A stretch of DNA of 64,000 nucleotides. Origin: DASZTV01 sp035547515 (GTDB lineage: Bacteria > Actinomycetota > Actinomycetes > JAFAQI01). Below, piece after piece: positions 25,000 through 33,279 of the stretch; position 1 is the stretch's first letter, and every line of letters begins with the position of its first letter. A program made the translations under genes and the position numbers. The notes below the pieces were generated by a model that saw only the letters and a list, made by a program, of their open reading frames with translations, did no database searches and was not told the origin of the DNA. The DNA is taken from positions 1-64,000 of the forward strand of contig DASZUS010000056.1 of assembly GCA_035547515.1 (NCBI GenBank). Direction: 5' to 3'.

Positions 25000-25195
25000 A
25001 GGCGGCCCAGCCGCCACCTGGCGCGCCGCGTCGCATCCGCAGCGGCGGGATCAGCCCGCCTTCCGCGAGCGCCGCGAGCGCTCCCGCCTCGTCGGGGGCG
25101 AGCTCGCCGACCGGCGGTGCCGCCAGCAGGACGGTCACCACGCAGTCGTCGCAGGCCACGTTGCGCATCTGGCAGCTGTCGCAGTCGATGATCAT
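24989..25195 (-). CDS. Small conserved cysteine-rich actinobacterial protein
   Basis: A 68-residue protein beginning MIIDCDSCQMRNVACDDCVV, with four cysteines spaced as CxxC then CxxC. This is a likely metal or Fe-S site or redox pair. The short remainder is Ala/Gly/Pro-rich. Proteins with the start IDCDxCxxRxxACxDCVVTxLL recur in actinobacteria, but I know no function for them. It is divergent from the exonuclease/GIY-YIG gene. A perfect palindrome lies between the two genes. Confidence 0.7.
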   Translation of the reverse strand: MIIDCDSCQMRNVACDDCVVTVLLAAPPVGELAPDEAGALAALAEGGLIPPLRMRRGAPGGGWAASGA

Positions 25196-25244
25196 GCCGC
25201 AGACCGTAACGAGGCCCTCCGACAGCTTCTGAACCGGATAAAAC

Positions 25245-25268
25245 AGGCGATATCACCTGATATCGCCT
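25245..25268. promoter_or_regulatory. Palindromic operator candidate between divergent genes
   Basis: AGGCGATATC (25245-25254) and GATATCGCCT (25259-25268) are perfect 10-bp inverted arms around ACCT. The site lies 50 bases upstream of the small cysteine-protein gene and 53 bases upstream of the exonuclease/GIY-YIG gene, and is AT-richer than its surroundings. It does not match the LexA, RecA-NDp, Zur or Rex sites that I know. The binding protein is unknown. Confidence 0.6.
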
Positions 25269-25320
25269 CACCCGGCGTGCCGAGCCGGCGTTGTCGGCGC
25301 CCGGTCCTACCGTCACCGCC

Positions 25321-27120
25321 ATGCCGACCTCGCCGCCAGCCCGGCCGCCGGCCCGGCGGCCGGCTGAGGGCCAGCAGGGCACCTTCGACGAGCTGGGCAC
25401 GCCGCTGTCGGAGGTCACCTTCGTCGTGGTGGATCTCGAGACGACCGGAGGATCCCCCGCAAGCTCGGCGATCACCGAGATCGGCGCGGTGAAGGTGCGC
25501 GGTGGCGAGCTGCTCGGGGAGTTCCAGAGCCTGGTCAACCCGGGCATGGCGGTGCCGCCGTTCATCGCCGTGCTCACCGGCATCACCGACTCGATGGTGG
25601 CGACCGCCCCGCGGCTGCCCGCCGTACTCCCGATGTTCCTGGAGTGGGCACGCGGCAGCGTGCTGGTCGCCCACAACGCCCCGTTCGACATCGGCTTCCT
25701 GCGGGCGGGGGCCGACTCGCTCGGGCTTGCCTGGCCGGGATTCTCCTCGATCGACACCGCGCGGCTCGCGCGACGGGTGCTCACCCGCGACGAGTCGCCC
25801 GACTGCAAGCTCGCGACGCTGTCCCGGCTCTTCGCTACCACGACGACGCCTTGCCACCGGGCGCTGGCCGATGCCAGGGCGACGACCGAGGTGCTGCACG
25901 GCCTCCTCGAGCGGGTCGGCAACCTCGGAGTGCGCACCCACGAGGAGCTGGTCTCGTTCTCCGGCCTGGCCACCGCCGCGCAGCGGCGCAAGCGCCACCT
26001 GGCCGAGGGGCTGCCGGACGGCCCGGGCGTCTACATCTTCCGCGACTCGCGGGGCCGCCCGCTCTACATCGGCCGCAGCCGGCACCTGCGACAGCGGGTC
26101 CGGCAGTATTTCGTCGCCTCCGAGCCGCGGACCCGGATGGCCGAGATGGTCGGCATTGCGGAGTCGGTCGACGCGGTGGCGTGCGCGCACCCGCTCGAGG
26201 CAGAGGTGCGCGAACTGCGGCTGATCGCGGAGCACAAGCCCCGGTACAACCGGCGCTCCCGCTTCCCCGAGCGCGGGTCGTGGCTGAAGCTGACCGTCGA
26301 GCCGTTTCCCCGGCTGTCGCTGGTGAAGCGGGTCGGCGAGGACGGCGCGACCTACCTCGGGCCGTTCGGGTCCGCCCGCGCGGCGCAGGCCGCGATGGCG
26401 GCGCTGCACGAGGCGATCCCGTTGCGCCAGTGCAGCCAGCGCATCACCCCGTCTCGGCCGACCCCGGCATGCGTTCTCGCCGGCATGGGCCGCTGCGGAG
26501 CGCCCTGCGACGGCTCGCAGACCCGCGAGGCCTACGCCGAGGTCGCCGCGCTCGCGCGGCGCGCCCTCACCGCAGATCCGCAACCGGTTCTCGCCGCGGC
26601 ACAACGACGGATGGCCTCGCTGTCGGCGCAGCAACGCTTCGAGGAGGCAGCGGCACACCGCGACCGCGCGGGCAGCTTCGTCCGGGCACTCGACCGCCTG
26701 CAGCGGCTCTCGGCACTGGCCTCGTGCCCGCAGATGGTGGCGGCGCGACCCGCCTTCGGCGGCGGCTGGGACCTGGCCGTCGTGCGGTACGGGCGGCTGG
26801 CGGGCGCATCGACGGTGCCGCACGGCGCGGCGCCCGCGCCGTACCTGCAGGCGCTCGTGGCGACGGCCGAGACGGTCACGCCCAAGCCGGGCCCGCTGGG
26901 CGCGGCAGGCGCGGAGGAGATCGGCCAGATCCTGAACTGGCTCGACGGACCCGGTGCCCGGCTGGTTGCCCTCGATGGCCAATGGTGCTCACCGGTCGAC
27001 GGCGCTGGCCGCTTTCGCCACTGGCTGGAGGCTGCTGACGAAGGACGGGAGGCCGCCCGCCCGCTCGACGACCGCCGGGGTCTGCGCCCGGTGCATCGAC
27101 CCGCGCGCTCCGCGGTCTGA
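25321..27120 (+). CDS. DEDDh exonuclease / GIY-YIG (Cho/UvrC-like) nuclease fusion
   Basis: A 599-residue two-nuclease protein probably acting in DNA repair. Residues about 35-200 are a DnaQ-like 3'-5' exonuclease with VVDLETTGG (Asp/Glu), HNAPFDIGFL (Asp) and HRALADARAT (His and final Asp). Residues about 235-320 are a GIY-YIG domain (GPGVYIFRDSRGRPLYIG, Arg in RSRHLRQRV), as in UvrC's 3' incision module and Cho. A later UvrB-interacting-like helix (SLSAQQRFEEAAAHRD, about 440) follows. ATG 25321 is 7 bases after TACCGT, so it is probably leaderless. Confidence 0.85.
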   Translation: MPTSPPARPPARRPAEGQQGTFDELGTPLSEVTFVVVDLETTGGSPASSAITEIGAVKVRGGELLGEFQSLVNPGMAVPPFIAVLTGITDSMVATAPRLPAVLPMFLEWARGSVLVAHNAPFDIGFLRAGADSLGLAWPGFSSIDTARLARRVLTRDESPDCKLATLSRLFATTTTPCHRALADARATTEVLHGLLERVGNLGVRTHEELVSFSGLATAAQRRKRHLAEGLPDGPGVYIFRDSRGRPLYIGRSRHLRQRVRQYFVASEPRTRMAEMVGIAESVDAVACAHPLEAEVRELRLIAEHKPRYNRRSRFPERGSWLKLTVEPFPRLSLVKRVGEDGATYLGPFGSARAAQAAMAALHEAIPLRQCSQRITPSRPTPACVLAGMGRCGAPCDGSQTREAYAEVAALARRALTADPQPVLAAAQRRMASLSAQQRFEEAAAHRDRAGSFVRALDRLQRLSALASCPQMVAARPAFGGGWDLAVVRYGRLAGASTVPHGAAPAPYLQALVATAETVTPKPGPLGAAGAEEIGQILNWLDGPGARLVALDGQWCSPVDGAGRFRHWLEAADEGREAARPLDDRRGLRPVHRPARSAV

Positions 27121-27177
27121 CCTAAGGTCGACTCGACAGGCTCGACCAGGCTGACGCCGCGAGCGGGCACCGGATGG

Positions 27178-27462
27178 GTGGTGGACGTGATCACTGCGAT
27201 CGTCTTCATCTCTGCTGCGGTCGACCGGATCAGCGAGGTCGCCGAGGCGATCGCGGCGATCCAGGGCGTCAGCGAGGTCTATTCGGTCACCGGCGAGATC
27301 GACCTGATCGCCCTGGTCCGGGTGCGCTCACACGAGCAGATCGCGGCGGTGGTCGCCGACCAGCTCAACAAGGTCGACGGCGTGCTTGCGACAGAGACCC
27401 ACGTGGCGTTCCGGGCGTACTCCCAGCACGACCTCGAAGCCGCCTTCGCCATCGGCGAGTAA
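27178..27462 (+). CDS. Stand-alone RAM (Lrp/AsnC ligand-binding) domain protein
   Basis: A 94-residue protein made only of the ligand-binding half of Lrp/AsnC regulators. It begins ITAIVFISAAVDRISEVAEAI and has the typical VSEVYSVTGEIDLIALVRV core; no DNA-binding helix-turn-helix is present. Such stand-alone RAM proteins bind amino acids and form octamers or modulate partner regulators. It is convergent with trpD, 24 bases away, as in other actinobacteria, so an aromatic amino acid ligand is possible but unproven. The start may be GTG 27178 or GTG 27181. Confidence 0.8.
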   Translation: MVDVITAIVFISAAVDRISEVAEAIAAIQGVSEVYSVTGEIDLIALVRVRSHEQIAAVVADQLNKVDGVLATETHVAFRAYSQHDLEAAFAIGE

Positions 27463-27486
27463 CGAGCATCGCTCGGCCGGCGGGGC

Positions 27487-28536
27487 CTACTGGGTGGCCG
27501 CGGATTTGCTGGTGGCGACCCACGAGTCCAGGGCGGCTGAGGCGGCCCCGGAGTCGAGCGCTTCCGTCGCGCGGGGCAGTGCCGCGCGAATCTGATCGGT
27601 CACCGGCGCGGCAGTGGGTCCGTCGAATGCCACGAGCCCCGCGGCGGCATTGAGCAGGACGGCGTCGCGCACCGCACCCTTCTCCCCGTCGAGGAAGCGG
27701 CGGCTGATCGCGGCGTTGAGCGATGCGCCCCCGCCGCGCAACGCACCGGGCGCCGCTGCGGCGATCCCCAGGTCGGCCGGGTCGAGGGAGTCCTCGCGAA
27801 TCCGGCCGCCCGACACCACCCACACCCGCGATGGCGCGCTCACCGACAGCTCGTCGAGCCCGTCGCTGCCCCGGAACACCAGCGCATCGGCGCCCCGCTC
27901 GGCGAGGACGCCGGCCATCACGACCGCGAGCGGCTCGTGGGCGACCCCGACCGCCTGCGCCGCCGGCCGGGCCGGGTTGGCCAGCGGGCCGAGGATGTTG
28001 AAGAACGTCGGTACGCCGATCTCGGCCCTGGCCTCACCGGCGAAGCGCAGTGCCGGGTGGAACACCCGCGCGAAGCAGAACCCGATCCCGGCCTCGGCCA
28101 CGCAAGCCGCGACGCCCGCAGGGGGCAGGTCGATCACCACCCCGAGCTCCTCGAGCAGGTCGGCGGAGCCGCATGCCGACGAGGCGGCGCGGTTGCCGTG
28201 CTTCACGACCGTCACGCCTGCCCCACGTACCACCAGTGCCGACAGCGTGGAGATGTTGACCGTCGCGGCCCGGTCCCCGCCGGTGCCGCAGGTGTCGACC
28301 ACGCGACCGGGGACCGGCAGCTGCTCGGCGTGGTCGAGCATCCCGGAGACCAGGCCGCCGATCTCCGCGGCGGTCTCGTGCTTGGCCCGCAGCGCGACGG
28401 CGAAGGCCGCGATCTGCGCCGACGTCGCAGCGCCGGACATGATCTCGGACATCGCCCAGGAGGTGTCCTGTGCGCTGAGCGACTCCCCCGCCAGCAGCCT
28501 CGAGAGCAGGTTCGGCCAGGTCGCAGCCTCGGCCAT
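27487..28536 (-). CDS. trpD: Anthranilate phosphoribosyltransferase
   Basis: Transfers phosphoribose from PRPP to anthranilate in tryptophan biosynthesis. The 349-residue protein has the N-terminal helical part (ILTE-type NLLSRLLAGESLSAQ), the PRPP/pyrophosphate loop DTCGTGGDRAATVNIST (about residues 82-98), and KHGNRAASSACGSADLLEELG. Length is normal. It lies 17 bases downstream of a receiver-like gene on the same strand, so the two are probably co-transcribed. The other trp genes are not in the window. Confidence 0.93.
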   Translation of the reverse strand: MAEAATWPNLLSRLLAGESLSAQDTSWAMSEIMSGAATSAQIAAFAVALRAKHETAAEIGGLVSGMLDHAEQLPVPGRVVDTCGTGGDRAATVNISTLSALVVRGAGVTVVKHGNRAASSACGSADLLEELGVVIDLPPAGVAACVAEAGIGFCFARVFHPALRFAGEARAEIGVPTFFNILGPLANPARPAAQAVGVAHEPLAVVMAGVLAERGADALVFRGSDGLDELSVSAPSRVWVVSGGRIREDSLDPADLGIAAAAPGALRGGGASLNAAISRRFLDGEKGAVRDAVLLNAAAGLVAFDGPTAAPVTDQIRAALPRATEALDSGAASAALDSWVATSKSAATQ

Positions 28537-28553
28537 GAGGTAGGGCCGGCTGC

Positions 28554-28976
28554 TCAGTGAGCGGGAGCGAGGTCCGGAAGGCCCTCGATCAGCGAGTTCA
28601 CAGCGGTCGCGAGCGTGATCGCGTCGACCGGGTGCGGGATGACCGCCTCGGCGCGTGACCAGCTCGCCAGCCAGGCGTCGTCCCGGCGGGCGACCAGCAG
28701 CACGACCGGCGGCGGGGAGTCGATCTCGTCCTTGATCTGACGGGCGACACCCATCCCGCCGCTCGGCGCAGCCTCGCCGTCGAGGATCGCGAGGTCGATC
28801 CCGCCCGCGTCGAGCTTCGCCATCACGGCCCGGTCGGTATCCACCGCGACGACGTCGATCGTGATCTCCGGCGAGGGGTGCTCGCCGAGTGCCCGGATCA
28901 CCCGATCGGTCGTCTGCGGGTTGCTCGCGTAGACGAGCACGGTGAGACGGCGCGGCTCGGCAGGGGCATGCTCCAT
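28554..28976 (-). CDS. Receiver-like (pseudo-receiver) regulatory protein
   Basis: A 140-residue single-domain protein with a response-regulator receiver fold: LTVLVYASNPQTTDRVIRAL at the start and LAILDGEAAPSGGMGVARQI with the candidate phospho-acceptor Asp. The conserved lysine near the end of normal receivers is replaced (AVIPHPVDAITL), and the N-terminal acidic pair is missing, so phosphorylation is doubtful. There is no output domain. ATG 28976 lies 7 bases after TAGGAT, a likely leaderless promoter driving this gene and trpD. Confidence 0.7.
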   Translation of the reverse strand: MEHAPAEPRRLTVLVYASNPQTTDRVIRALGEHPSPEITIDVVAVDTDRAVMAKLDAGGIDLAILDGEAAPSGGMGVARQIKDEIDSPPPVVLLVARRDDAWLASWSRAEAVIPHPVDAITLATAVNSLIEGLPDLAPAH

Positions 28977-29109
28977 GAGCCGAATCCTAGAGCGCTGACG
29001 CCAGCCGATTCGCCCGGGTATCGCCGTGCCGCGCCTGCCAGATCCTGCCCGGCGACGCGCCGGAGGGGGTCCTGTACGAAGCGCCGACGCGTCCTGCAAG
29101 AATCACCGC

Positions 29110-29703
29110 GTGGCCACCGCAAGCGCGGTCGAGCAGCGACCACACGGCGCGCTCAACCGTCCGAACCTGCTCAGCGTCGGCGTCATCGTCTGGCTGTCCT
29201 CGGAGCTGATGTTCTTCGCGGCGCTGTTCGCGATGTACTTCACGATCCGGGCGGTCAACGAGCCCAACTGGCCGGCCAAGGGCGTCGTCCTCGACCTCAA
29301 GACCGCGGCACCGTTCACCATCATCCTGGTGCTCTCCTCGGTCACCTGCCAGCTCGGCGTCTTCGCCGCTGAGCGCGGCGACGTGGAGAAGCTGCGCTTC
29401 TGGTTCATGGTGACGTTCTTCATGGGCTCGGTGTTCATCGGCGGCCAGGCCTTCGAGTACTTCGTGCACAACGACTTCTCGCTCGCGACCAGCGGATACG
29501 GGTCGGTCTACTACTTGACGACCGGCTTCCACGGGCTGCACGTCCTCGGTGGGCTGATCGCGTTCGTGCTGCTCATGCTTCGCACGACGTACGGGAAGTT
29601 CAATCACGCTCAGGCGACCGCGGCGATCGTCGTGTCGTACTACTGGCACTTCGTCGACATCGTCTGGATCGGCCTGTTCACGATCATCTACCTGATCAAG
29701 TGA
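29110..29703 (+). CDS. ctaE: Cytochrome c oxidase subunit III
   Basis: A 197-residue membrane subunit of the aa3 oxidase with five transmembrane segments. Diagnostic stretches are WLSSELMFFAALFAMYFTIR (Glu conserved), GGQAFEYFVH, YLTTGFHGLHVLGGLIAF and SYYWHFVDIVWIGLF. The GTG at 29110 follows CAAGAATCACCGC. It is the first gene of an overlapping operon with qcrC, qcrA and qcrB, the usual actinobacterial arrangement of the bc1-aa3 supercomplex. Confidence 0.95.
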   Translation: MATASAVEQRPHGALNRPNLLSVGVIVWLSSELMFFAALFAMYFTIRAVNEPNWPAKGVVLDLKTAAPFTIILVLSSVTCQLGVFAAERGDVEKLRFWFMVTFFMGSVFIGGQAFEYFVHNDFSLATSGYGSVYYLTTGFHGLHVLGGLIAFVLLMLRTTYGKFNHAQATAAIVVSYYWHFVDIVWIGLFTIIYLIK

Positions 29704-30530
29704 CGAAAGTGGAGCCCGTGACCCCAGCCGAGACTGCCGAGCCGGCCGACGCCGCCGCCCGGCCGCGTCGCTCGCGCAAGCGCCGGATCGCTTCGCTAGG
29801 CATCCTCGTCGCCTCGCTCGGCACGGTCGGCACGCTGTACGCCGGCTTCGCCCCCGCCGCGTCGTCGGCCTCGAACGACGATCCGGCCATCCAGCAGGGC
29901 CGCCAGCTGTTCCTGCAGGGCTGCGCCTCCTGCCACGGCCTCAACGCGGAGGGCGGTGAGCGCGCGCCGAGCCTGGTGGGCGTCGGCGCCGCCGCCGTGG
30001 ACTTCCAGATGGGCACCGGCCGGATGCCGCTGCAGCAGCACGGCCCGGAGGCGCCACGCAAGCCGGTCGACCCCCGGTTCACCGAGGCCGACATCCAGGA
30101 CATCGCCGCCTACATCGCCAGCCTCGGTGCCGGACCGGCCGAGCCGACCGACCTCGACTACCAAAGCGCCGATGTCGCGTACGGCGGAGCCCTGTTCCGG
30201 ACCAACTGCGCGCAGTGCCACAACTTCGCCGGCTCCGGGGGCGAGCTCACCTACGGCAAGTACGCCCCGACGCTGTCGGACGCGACGCCGAAGCAGATCT
30301 ACGAGGCGATGATCACCGGTCCGGAGAACATGCCGGTCTTCGGCGACCAGGAGATCACCCCGGCGCAGAAGCTGGCGATCATCGACTACATCCGGACCAT
30401 CAAGACCGAGCCGAACCCCGGCGGCGCCGGGCTGGGCCGCGTCGGTCCGGTCACTGAGACCGCGGTTGCCTGGCTCGTCGGGATCGGCGGGCTGGTGATC
30501 ATCACCATGTGGATCGGGAGCAAAGCTTGA
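29700..30530 (+). CDS. qcrC: Diheme cytochrome c subunit of the cytochrome bc1 complex
   Basis: A 276-residue membrane protein that replaces soluble cytochrome c in actinobacteria and passes electrons from the Rieske centre to the oxidase. It has an N-terminal helix, two heme-binding CxxCH motifs (CASCHG about residue 75 and CAQCHN about residue 170) and a C-terminal transmembrane anchor (WLVGIGGLVIITMWIG). The GTG at 29700 overlaps the ctaE stop (GTGA). Downstream GTG codons at 29709 and 29718 are alternatives. It is translationally coupled at both ends. Confidence 0.95.
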   Translation: MTKVEPVTPAETAEPADAAARPRRSRKRRIASLGILVASLGTVGTLYAGFAPAASSASNDDPAIQQGRQLFLQGCASCHGLNAEGGERAPSLVGVGAAAVDFQMGTGRMPLQQHGPEAPRKPVDPRFTEADIQDIAAYIASLGAGPAEPTDLDYQSADVAYGGALFRTNCAQCHNFAGSGGELTYGKYAPTLSDATPKQIYEAMITGPENMPVFGDQEITPAQKLAIIDYIRTIKTEPNPGGAGLGRVGPVTETAVAWLVGIGGLVIITMWIGSKA

Positions 30531-31528
30531 GTGAGAGCGGCATGCCGCCCCGCAAGCGAGTAGGGCGGCGCCCGGCGGCGGAGAACCCGTCGAACGTCGG
30601 CGAGCGCACCTCTGACCAGGCGGTCACCGAGCAGCACGCCGATGACCCGCGGGAGCAGAAGTTCGCGGAGATCCAGGTAGCCGCGCTGTTCTTCGTCGGC
30701 ATCGCGATGCTGATCTTCTTCCTGGTCTCCTACTTCGCGATTTCGATCCACGACCAGCTCGGCCAGTACAGCAACTACGCCCTCGGCGGGTCGCTCGCTC
30801 TCGCGCTGTTCGCGATCGGGGCCGGCTTCATCGTCTGGGCCAAGAAGCTGCTCCCGCACGACAAGGTGGTTCAGGAACGGCACGACTTCTTCTCCCCCGA
30901 GGCGGAGGAGATCGAGGCCGAGAACACCTTCCTGGCCGGCGTCGACGACCTGGGCCTCGGCCGGTTCAAGATCCTCCGCCGTACCCTGATCGGCGCGCTC
31001 GCGCTGTTCCCGCTGCCGCTCGTCGTGATGCTGCGCGACCTCGGGCCGCTGCCCGGCGACAGCCTGCTGGTCACCGGCTGGGCCAAGGGCAAGCGCCTGG
31101 TCGACCTCGACACGAAGCTGCCGGTCAAGCTCGGCGACCTCGAGATCGGCGGCATCCAGACGGTGATGCCCGAGGGCTTCACCACCGTCGACGACTTCGC
31201 TCTGGCGCCGACGATGCTGATCCGCTTCGGGCCGCACGAGATCCTCTCGGACAAGGAGGCCGCGTGGGGCTACGAGGGGCACGTCGCCTACTCGAAGATC
31301 TGCACGCACGCCGGCTGCCCGATCAGCCTCTACGAGCAGCAGACCCACCACCTGCTCTGCCCGTGCCACCAGTCGACGTTCGACATGTCGCGTGACGCGA
31401 AGGTGATCTTCGGGCCGGCCGCCCGCCCGCTGCCGCAGCTGAAGATCACCGTTGACAGCGAGGGCTACTTCATCGCCGAGGGCAACTACTCGCAAGCCGT
31501 CGGGCCGAGCTTCTGGGAGCGCAGATGA
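30527..31528 (+). CDS. qcrA: Rieske iron-sulfur subunit of the cytochrome bc1 complex
   Basis: A 333-residue protein with three N-terminal transmembrane helices (the actinobacterial form; most other Rieske proteins have one) and a C-terminal 2Fe-2S domain with CTHAGCPIS and CPCHQST, giving the two Cys and two His ligands. The start TTG 30527 overlaps the qcrC stop (TTGA) and follows GGGAG at good spacing. ATG 30542 is an alternative. It is coupled to qcrB by an ATGA overlap. Confidence 0.93.
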   Translation: MSESGMPPRKRVGRRPAAENPSNVGERTSDQAVTEQHADDPREQKFAEIQVAALFFVGIAMLIFFLVSYFAISIHDQLGQYSNYALGGSLALALFAIGAGFIVWAKKLLPHDKVVQERHDFFSPEAEEIEAENTFLAGVDDLGLGRFKILRRTLIGALALFPLPLVVMLRDLGPLPGDSLLVTGWAKGKRLVDLDTKLPVKLGDLEIGGIQTVMPEGFTTVDDFALAPTMLIRFGPHEILSDKEAAWGYEGHVAYSKICTHAGCPISLYEQQTHHLLCPCHQSTFDMSRDAKVIFGPAARPLPQLKITVDSEGYFIAEGNYSQAVGPSFWERR

Positions 31529-33213
31529 GCGCGAGAAAGGCCGAGCCGGCCGTCGAGACGCCGACGCGTCCGGAGAACCCGGGCCCTGCCGAGAAGGCGA
31601 CCCGCGGCACGCTGAAGTACGTCGACGACCACTTCGGCTCGGCGAACTTCCTCAAGCGCAGCATGGACAAGGTCTTTCCGGACCACTGGTCGTTCATGCT
31701 GGGCGAGATCGCCCTCTACAGCTTCGTCATCCTGCTGCTGTCGGGCGTCTACCTGACGCTGTTCTTCCACGCCAGCCAGCAGGACGTGGTCTACAACGGC
31801 ACCTACCAGCCGCTGCGCGGCGTACAGATGACCGAGGCCTACGCCTCGACGCTGCACATCTCCTTCGATGTGCGCGGCGGTCTGCTGATGCGCCAGATCC
31901 ACCACTGGGCAGCGCTGCTGTTCGTCACCTCGATCGTCGTGCACATGTTCCGGGTGTTCTTCACCGGCGCCTACAAGAAGCCGCGCACGATCAACTGGCA
32001 CATCGGCACCGTGCTGATGATCCTCGGCATCCTCGAGGGGTTCTGCGGCTACTCGCTGCCCGACGACCTGCTGTCGGGCACCGGCCTGCGCATCGCCTAC
32101 TCGGTGGCCGAGTCCATCCCGGTGGTCGGGACCTACGTCTGCTACTTCCTGTTCGGCGCGAAGTATCCAGGCACCGACATCATCCCGCGGCTGTTCATCA
32201 TCCACGTGCTGCTGATCCCGGGCATCCTGCTCGCCCTGATCAGCGCCCACATGATGATCTTGTGGCACCAGAAGCACACCGACTTCCCGGGGCCGGGCAA
32301 GACCGAGGAGAACGTGGTCGGGACGAAGTTCTACCCGGGCTTCTTCCTCAAGACCAACGGCTTCTTCTTCATGGTGTTCGGCATGGTGACCGCGCTCGCC
32401 GCGTTCGCCCAGATCAACCCGGTGTGGCTCTACGGGCCCTACAACGCGGCGCAGGTCTCTGCCGGATCCCAGCCTGACTGGTACATCCTGTTCCTCGAAG
32501 GCTCGCTGCGGCTGATGCCCAACTGGGAATCCCACATCTGGCATCACACGATCAGCTGGAACATCCTGATCCCCGGCGTGATCATCCCCGGGATCATGTT
32601 CAACCTGCTGGCCCTGTACCCGAACATCGAGGCCTGGGTCACGAAGGACAAGGGCTACCACAACCTGCTCGACCGGCCCCGCGACGTACCGGTACGCACC
32701 GGGCTCGGCGTGATGTCGCTGACCTTCTACCTGGTCCTGGTCGCGGCCGGCGCCAACGACATCCTCGCCAACACCTTCCACTGGTCGCTGCAAGCCACCA
32801 CGTGGGTGCTGCGCGTGCTGCTGATCGTGCTGCCGCCGATCGCCTTCAAGCTCACCAAGCGGATCTGCCTGGGGCTGCAGCATCACGACGAGGCCCTGCT
32901 GCACCACGGCGTCGAGACCGGCATCATCCGGCGGCTGCCGTCGGGGGCGTACGTCGAGATCGAGGAGCCGCTGCCCGCGAAGAAGGCCGAGACGCTCGCG
33001 AAGCAGATCGGCTACGACCCGCACCACGGGCACGGCGCCAACGGCCACGCCGAGATCACCGCGAACGGTCACGCAGCCGGCCACGTCGACGAGGCCGCCG
33101 AGGGCATCAAGCGCCCGGTTGCCCTCGTCGACAAGCTGCAGACCAAGCTCGCGGACTTCTGGGACGAGCCCCGCGAGACGGTGCCCGACACCCAGCCTCA
33201 CCCCGAGGACTGA
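31525..33213 (+). CDS. qcrB: Cytochrome b subunit of the cytochrome bc1 complex
   Basis: A 562-residue membrane protein with the quinol-oxidising sites and two b hemes. The heme-ligand histidines sit in LLMRQIHHWAALLFVTSIVVHMFRVFFTGAYKKPR and in the VLLIPGILLALISAHMMILWHQKH segment. It is longer than mitochondrial cytochrome b because of a C-terminal extension (about residues 440-562) typical of actinobacteria, here rich in His and Gly. ATG 31525 overlaps the qcrA stop. It is the last gene of the operon. Confidence 0.95.
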   Translation: MSARKAEPAVETPTRPENPGPAEKATRGTLKYVDDHFGSANFLKRSMDKVFPDHWSFMLGEIALYSFVILLLSGVYLTLFFHASQQDVVYNGTYQPLRGVQMTEAYASTLHISFDVRGGLLMRQIHHWAALLFVTSIVVHMFRVFFTGAYKKPRTINWHIGTVLMILGILEGFCGYSLPDDLLSGTGLRIAYSVAESIPVVGTYVCYFLFGAKYPGTDIIPRLFIIHVLLIPGILLALISAHMMILWHQKHTDFPGPGKTEENVVGTKFYPGFFLKTNGFFFMVFGMVTALAAFAQINPVWLYGPYNAAQVSAGSQPDWYILFLEGSLRLMPNWESHIWHHTISWNILIPGVIIPGIMFNLLALYPNIEAWVTKDKGYHNLLDRPRDVPVRTGLGVMSLTFYLVLVAAGANDILANTFHWSLQATTWVLRVLLIVLPPIAFKLTKRICLGLQHHDEALLHHGVETGIIRRLPSGAYVEIEEPLPAKKAETLAKQIGYDPHHGHGANGHAEITANGHAAGHVDEAAEGIKRPVALVDKLQTKLADFWDEPRETVPDTQPHPED

Positions 33214-33224
33214 CCCACTCGTCG

Positions 33225-33274
33225 AGGTTGTGAGGCGCCACCCGCGCTCCCGCGCGGCTGCCGCCTCACAACCT
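33225..33274. terminator. Inverted repeat, probable bidirectional terminator between qcrB and ilvA
   Basis: AGGTTGTGAGGCG (33225-33237) and CGCCTCACAACCT (33262-33274) are perfect 13-bp arms around a 24-base GC-rich loop. The element fills the gap between two convergent genes. It lacks a T-tract, which is common in actinobacteria. Confidence 0.65.
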
Positions 33275-33279
33275 GCTGG

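Noticed and set aside
32995..33213. His/Gly-rich tail of cytochrome b as a separate insertion
   Set aside because: The reading frame is continuous, and C-terminal extensions are usual in actinobacterial QcrB.
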